NCBI GenBank assembly: GCA_017591395.1
Contig: WEDG01003255.1
Location: 124,001 to 188,000, forward strand
Direction of reading: 5' to 3'
Source: Schistocephalus solidus
Taxonomy: Eukaryota > Platyhelminthes > Cestoda > Diphyllobothriidea > Diphyllobothriidae
Length of the DNA stretch: 64,000 nt
Shown: positions 58,851 to 64,000 of the stretch, piece by piece
Position numbering within the stretch: the first letter of the stretch is position 1
How the letters are laid out: each line of letters begins with the position of its first letter
Translations under genes and position numbers: made by a program
The notes under the pieces: model-generated
The model's input: only the letters and a program-made list of their open reading frames with translations
Told to the model about the DNA's origin: nothing
The model's database searches: none

Positions 58851-59050
58851 AGCGCCCATCTACGATTGTTAATATTTCCAATCGAAACAGACAAATCAAC
58901 GAGCTCGCGGCGCGGTGGCTTAGAACGAGTTCGAGCCTTGGGTAGGGCACTACCTGGGGTTGGATATGGCTGGCTGATAACGAATAATAATCCAGAAATG
59001 GTCGTTCCAGTATCCATTGTCTTTGTCGGTGATGTTATAGTTAGGAATGC
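58851..59050 (+). repeat. tRNA-derived SINE head and body
   Basis: It has GCGCGGTGGCTTAGAACG, a truncated B box region (GAGTTCGAGCCTTGGG), GGGGTTGGATATGGCTGGCT and AATCCAGAAATGGTCG. Part of the anticodon arm is missing. Confidence 0.65.
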
Positions 59051-59762
59051 TTGCTCAGCCCCAGCCTCATCACTGCCATACTTATAATATATTAAAGTGT
59101 TAAAATTAAATTAACAAGGCTAAATGGAAGCCTGGACACTGCGGTTGATCAGCATGCTAGGCTTTCTGAAGTGTACACTAGTTCCTCCGCAAAATTGAAC
59201 CAGAATTAACAACTAAACACCACAGGAACCGGAGAAACCTGTCAGCCAATCTCATCCGATATGACAGGCTGGTTGAGGCGGTGTCTGTATTGTCGTCGCT
59301 ATAGATGCTACAATGTCATATAAATTCATAGAGTTTGGTTGTCTTGATGGTACCACTAAGGACTGGCCAAGGTCAGGTAGTTCGACCTTGTTTTAGCAAG
59401 TGGACTCCGTGGCACCCTATAAGCTCACAACGTCCTTGCTCTCATTTTTTAAAGCACAGCAGTTCAACCATGTACGAGTGCTATAGCCTGCAAAATACGT
59501 AATCAAAATGGTTTAATATGTCTCAGCAGCAGACAAGAGAGAGGTTGCAGAATACACAGTCTTGACATCAACGGCCCACACAGGTGTTTCGCTGATATTT
59601 TTCTGCTGTTTGACACAACTGTGAGGGGTTCGGCTCATCGGTGGGTCTCCCAGCGTCCTCTGATATATACTCCAGTTTAGAGCTTGTTACTTTTTATTTT
59701 GCTCAGAACGCAATCGCTAACTCGGTGTAAACCAGTATATCTAAAGGTGCAGACTGAACGTC
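59051..59762. other. Spacer, nothing recognised
   Basis: No frame, repeat partner or signal was seen. Confidence 0.45.
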
Positions 59763-59975
59763 GATATGAATATTTGGGTCGACTTCTGTCAGCCACAGTG
59801 GGATAACCGCGTAATATTCATTAAACTGCCGACAGACAGGCAGTAGTATATACTGCGGTTACAGGATACACCTTATTGTCCCCTAAATATACTACTGGCT
59901 GCCTATTGGCAGTTTAATGAACATTATGCGATTATCCCGCTGTGGCTGACAGAAGTCGGCCCAAATATTCATATC
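59763..59975. repeat. Foldback element, 90-bp inverted arms
   Basis: The left arm starts GATATGAATATTTGGGTCGA and is mirrored at the right edge by TCGGCCCAAATATTCATATC. The arms pair over about 90 bp with roughly ten mismatches, around a spacer of about 35 bp. No ORF lies inside. It could be a MITE or foldback element. Confidence 0.75.
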
Positions 59976-60684
59976 AGCTTTCACTCTACGTCTTTTACTC
60001 TATAGAGTGATTAATTTCTGGGGAAATATAAAAGAAACAAGGCCGAACAATTTTGAATAAATAGCATCTTGCAATTAGCTGACAGATGGGAAGTTGTAAA
60101 CAATGATGGCGAATACATCCTCGAGTTAAATTATATATTTTTTTATTTATAACAAAAAACAAGCCTAAACAACTGCAAGTTAATTGATGACCAGCTGATT
60201 GGAGTACATTTTCTTTTCTTATTAGAAACGGGACGATTTTCGATGTCCAACGCCCGTCCCCTCCCTTGCAACAGCCCTTCTAATCCCATAATTATCGTGG
60301 AAGCTTTTTCCTGTTTTTGCTCTGTCCGATTTCATCTGACCCAGGGAAACGTCTGTCTTCACACACACACACACACCCCCTGACCCGCATTTGGATACGC
60401 CCGAACTCGCGCGGCCAATCAATTCTTAGTAAATCTCGACACCGCGGAGAAGGGGGAGATTATATCAGGCCCTAATTTCGCTCGTGTCCATCTGGTTACC
60501 CCAGTGCCCACGCGAATGCTAGTAGTCATCGGTCCTTTGGAAGCTCAGGTAAGGGGGGACACTGAGAGCCGTAAGAACGACGTTTTGACGTGGAAGTGGA
60601 CTAAGAGTAAGACGCAAGCCATATTGCTGCGCCGAATGTCTTCTTCCTGAGGCGACTGTTCGCATTTCAGGGTAGATATGAGTA
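59976..60684. other. Spacer, short CA repeat
   Basis: A CA run lies at 60360-60376. Otherwise nothing was recognised. Confidence 0.45.
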
Positions 60685-60752
60685 GGAAAGAAGAAGAAGA
60701 AGAAGAAGAAGAAGAAGAAGAAAAAGAAGAAGAAGAAGAAGAAGAAGAAGAA

Positions 60753-60783
<31 letters not shown>

Positions 60784-60844
60784 AAGAAGAAGAAGAAGAA
60801 GAAGAAGAAGAAGAAGAAGAAGAAGAAGAAGAAGAAGAAGAAGA
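60685..60844 (+). repeat. GAA trinucleotide microsatellite, 160 bp
   Basis: This is a nearly pure GAA run with small breaks near 60720 and 60752. It lies just past the 3' end of the minus-strand PLE. Confidence 0.97.
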
Positions 60845-60849
60845 ATGTT

Positions 60850-61800
60850 GCTCGATTGTCGGAACCATCTCTTTATTCCACTGATTTTTTGAACTCGCAC
60901 AGAAGCCGCAGCGACAAAACAAGCAACAGTTATATGGCACAGGAGCAAATCAAAGATCAGTAACCCCAGTCCGATGTGGACTGCACAAGGTTCTGGAGGC
61001 CGGCGCCAGATCGATACATCGATTGACTGAGTTCTCATCCAAAGCCCAGTCTTCAATCAATTCCCGGCTTGTCTTGCTTCTGGCGTGGGCGATTAGCATC
61101 GCGGTTGCGAAGTTAAACTCGTGACCCGTTTCGTAGGTATGGGCAGTCACTTGTGATAATCCGTCATTCCGTCGCACAGTCAGCTTCAGTTCGTGTATGC
61201 GCAACCCTAGCTTGCGTTCAGACTAACCTATTTAATTACAAGGACAGTTAAGTCTTTGGATGCCATATACTTCACCACACTGCTTACTGGGATTTAAAAG
61301 GTCGTTGATTTTCAGCACCCTGCTGCGCATGGTAGATTTGGGCCGGTGTGAAATTCGGGCATCTAGTGCCCCAACCATGCGCTCGGTCGTCTCTGTCAGA
61401 TCCTTGGTATATGTTGTTCCTGGTTGGGTCCTCCGTGGACGAAAAGGTAGGCATCAGCTTATGAACGCCGTCGGATAGCCATTCCGTATAAATTGGTCAC
61501 AGAACTATCGGGCCACACGTATTTTATTTTCTGTGTTGCTGCAATCAGTCTGCATGCGTTTGAGCAGTGTTCTCATCTAGCTTCGGTTGTGAGCCATCAG
61601 ATGGTGGCTTTGGAAATGGAGAAGCTGCTGGCCGTTCGTCGCTTTCCTGTAGACCGTCGTTTCTATTTCGCCGTTGGAACTTCGAATAGCCAACACATCA
61701 AGACAGGGCAGTTGCTGATGTTCCGTTCCTTCCTACCTCGTGAATGTTGTATCTCTGACGAGTTCGAATGCTCATGTCAATAAGAAAATGGTTCCCGATA
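60850..61800 (-). mobile_element. Penelope-like element, RT end and GIY-YIG domain
   Basis: The minus strand reads, in broken frames, FELVRDTT..LPCLDVLAIRSSNGEIETTV and YRKATN (RT palm end), RTLLKRMQTDCS, then VYGIQRLNCPCN (GIY-YIG start, near 61240), LRIHELKLTVRR, AHTYETGHEFNF and KTSRELIEDWALDENSVNRC with IDLAP (60950-61204). This is the standard PLE order. The first RT half and stops make it inactive. Confidence 0.82.
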
Positions 61801-62194
61801 TCAAACGGCCTTCTTTCTCCCTCCGTATATCCTATATTCTCTTGCCAGTGAGAAGAGAAACCACAAAACTATAAAATATTTGCCTCGAGGCAGAACTGAG
61901 CCATCGCAACAATGCCAGCCGTCTAACTTCAAGGAAAGTTGGTTGAACCCCTCAAATAAGCTTTCATGCAGATCTCTGTCGCGGAGTAGGCTAACGTTTC
62001 CGATAGAGGAGGTAGCTGGTTACAAAGTATATAACCTCCTGTTGTGTTTCATGATTCCCCAAGCACGAATTTACTGTGATGTCTGTCAATTGAACTCTTA
62101 CACACAAATGGACCAGCCAGTTCCGTAACCTGATACGCGAACACTCCCTGGTCTTTTTCGGTAATATTCTACTGTCTTTACTACTTGTAGCTTC

Positions 62195-62284
62195 TATGCG
62201 GCTGCTAGCGGGGCTCGAAAGAGAACCCCAACGCAGAACAGACGAGCGAGTCCCGTAACCGATCAGTGAGCACCTACCTACCAA
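62195..62284 (-). repeat. SINE 3' end, inverted
   Basis: The reverse complement ends GTAACCGATCAGTGAGCACC-like, matching the SINE 3' terminus at 39058 and 58728. It is joined to a plus-strand head as at 58.8 kb. Confidence 0.6.
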
Positions 62285-62510
62285 TGTGCATATTCCCTAT
62301 CTAAATCGGCAAGACTACGAACCCATGACTCAATGGTTAGGGCGTTAGGCTTCTAATCAACAGGTCGCGGGTTCAAGCCTCGCGTGGGGCACAACCTGGG
62401 GTTGGGTATGGCTGTCTGATGACTGCTAATAAGCCAGAAATGGCATCCAGTCTCCCTGGTTTTTGTCTGTAATGTTCGACTGCGTGATAATATACAGTGT
62501 CTGACCTAAC
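62285..62510 (+). repeat. tRNA-derived SINE head and body
   Basis: This is the clearest tRNA-like head: GACTCAATGGTTAGGGCG (A box), TTAGGCTTCTAATCAAC, GGTCGCGGGTTCAAGCC (B box). The body GGGGTTGGGTATGGCTGTCT and AATAAGCCAGAAATGGCA follow. The TCT anticodon position suggests a tRNA-Arg origin. Confidence 0.78.
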
Positions 62511-64000
62511 ACCTGCAAAATACCGAAATTTATGAATGATCGATAATCAATTGGAAACTGGTATCAATGCATGTACCAAATCTTTGAAGTATTAATGAAC
62601 AACCTTAAGCGAATTTAAAATGCAAAGGAAATGTGAAAATTAATATAATTTGGTTGGGAAATACTAACTTTTTTAAAAAGTGACAAATTTTGAAAACGTG
62701 AAAAATCCCTGTGAATGCGACGTATATAATTATAATTATCAGGTCATAGCGTAAGCATACCATTTTGTCTTCATTAAGAGAACTATTCTTTCATAAAATT
62801 TATTAATTTATATTTCTGGTATTGGATTACAAATAGTTTCAGATCGTCCTTGAAATACCGGGGAATATTTCACGAGTAGCACTGTTTTCAATCGATTGGT
62901 AATAAATTTAGATCCTGTTCTATAGGTTCATGAAACTCTTAAAAATAAGATAGTACTCAAAAGCATCTACCGAAATAGTAAGCTTCCGAATACTCCTTTT
63001 AAGGGTTTGTGCCATATTTATAGATTCACCCAAACATTAAAACTCATTGTAGCAAAAAATGTACGTCGCCAACAAAAGTCGGCAATTAATGCGTCTAATA
63101 TCAATTAAAAAAGTTTCTATAATACGGTACCTCATTAAAAGCGCTTTAATTAAATATAAAGCTGATGAATATATGCGTACTTTACCTTTTTCCGAGGTTA
63201 AGCCACAGTGAAAAGGTGGAAGCTTTATCGGTTTTGTGGCTTCCCTGAAAATAAGTGATACATTTTCGGCGTGGAGTAGTGCATGCTGTTAAATCATCAT
63301 TGGCCGAAGACCGGTTCCCTCAACCTGATGGCGGTCGCTTCTGGTGTTGCTAATAGATGCTGACTTGGTGGTGGAACCTTTTAACTCATACGAGAGGCTT
63401 CGTTGGCGTTCACGCGATGCCCGGAATTGACAGCGTCTGTGCGAATAGCGTCATTTATGCTCTTTAGTTCGCCTTTTCTCAGCCATGCCGGGTGATGTTG
63501 TCGTACGCTTTTGGATAGGCGCCTACTCGAGTGATTTACATGTTAAGATTATGAGTTTTAGTTCAGCCCCTTAATCATGATGTACGTTTCTACCTTTATG
63601 AGTCCCTGCCAAAGAGTTGGATTGGACGAAGGGGTTTAATAGAATAGTTCGCTCCTTCACGGAAACTCACATCGCTACAAGCTCGGCGGCAGTCGGTATT
63701 TAGTAAGAATGCACTCAAATCCTAAGTGATTTATATAATTTAAGGACGGAAAGCGGGTTGAAAACATGCATTCAGTGAAGACTGGGACATTGTCTCTGCG
63801 GTAATGTTACTTACCTTTTTCATTTCTGCAGCCAAACTTATTGTAGATTTTTTTTCTTTTTCTAAGCACAAATGCCGAGTTTTCGATGAACTTTTTCATG
63901 AATTCCACCTCAACTGATTACTCGACGAATGAGACGACTTGCAAGCCTTTAACGTCAGTTTCTGCCGCACCTCACGAATGGAAGGGGTGATTAGCTTCAA
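62511..64000. other. AT-rich intergenic, nothing recognised
   Basis: No coding frame over 60 codons and no repeat partner was seen to the window end. Confidence 0.5.

Noticed and set aside
60545..61056. Long Ser or Leu open frames over the GAA array
   Set aside because: They are products of the trinucleotide run joined to decayed PLE sequence.
62310..62390. Functional tRNA gene
   Set aside because: A and B boxes are present but no matching acceptor stem is seen, and the segment runs into a conserved SINE body repeated elsewhere.

Overview
The window is eukaryotic nuclear DNA, most likely from a flatworm and probably a tapeworm. The signs are one intron-rich host gene with very short introns at its 5' end, very dense non-LTR and Penelope-like retroelements, and no operons or bacterial signals. 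A diphyllobothriidean host (the Spirometra / Schistocephalus group) is my inference from the style of the RTE-like LINE; no sequence search was possible.

Positions 1-27.6 kb are almost entirely retroelements. A decayed Ty3/Gypsy LTR element on the minus strand (1-5058) comes first. Two near-full-length copies of one RTE-like LINE follow in inverted orientation: copy A + at 5587-10740 and copy B - at 20350-25744. The ORF of this LINE ends in five C2H2 zinc fingers. Between and beside them lie several CR1/Jockey-like elements: fragments at 10740-11850 (-) and 11930-13560 (+), a nearly intact EN-RT copy at 16130-19740 (-), two extra copies of its 3' UTR, and a 5'-truncated copy at 26270-27620 (-).

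Positions 27715-43946 hold the one host gene I can assemble end to end: a 12-exon phospholipase B-like (PLBD family) hydrolase on the + strand. All splice phases agree and about 586 residues are encoded, but one extra G in exon 7 breaks the frame. Introns 1 and 2 are only 28 and 31 nt. Later introns are up to 4 kb and hold a mariner fragment, tRNA-derived SINEs and LINE-tail repeats. A decayed DNA-level duplicate of the last two exons lies 1.5 kb past the stop codon.

Positions 44-64 kb are mostly intergenic. They hold one convincing orphan exon (51389-52082, unidentified), a 165-bp CT array, a 160-bp GAA array, four or more tRNA-like SINE copies (several arranged head to head), three Penelope-like element loci (two built as inverted pairs) and a 213-bp foldback element. 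No rRNA, functional tRNA or CRISPR array was recognised.
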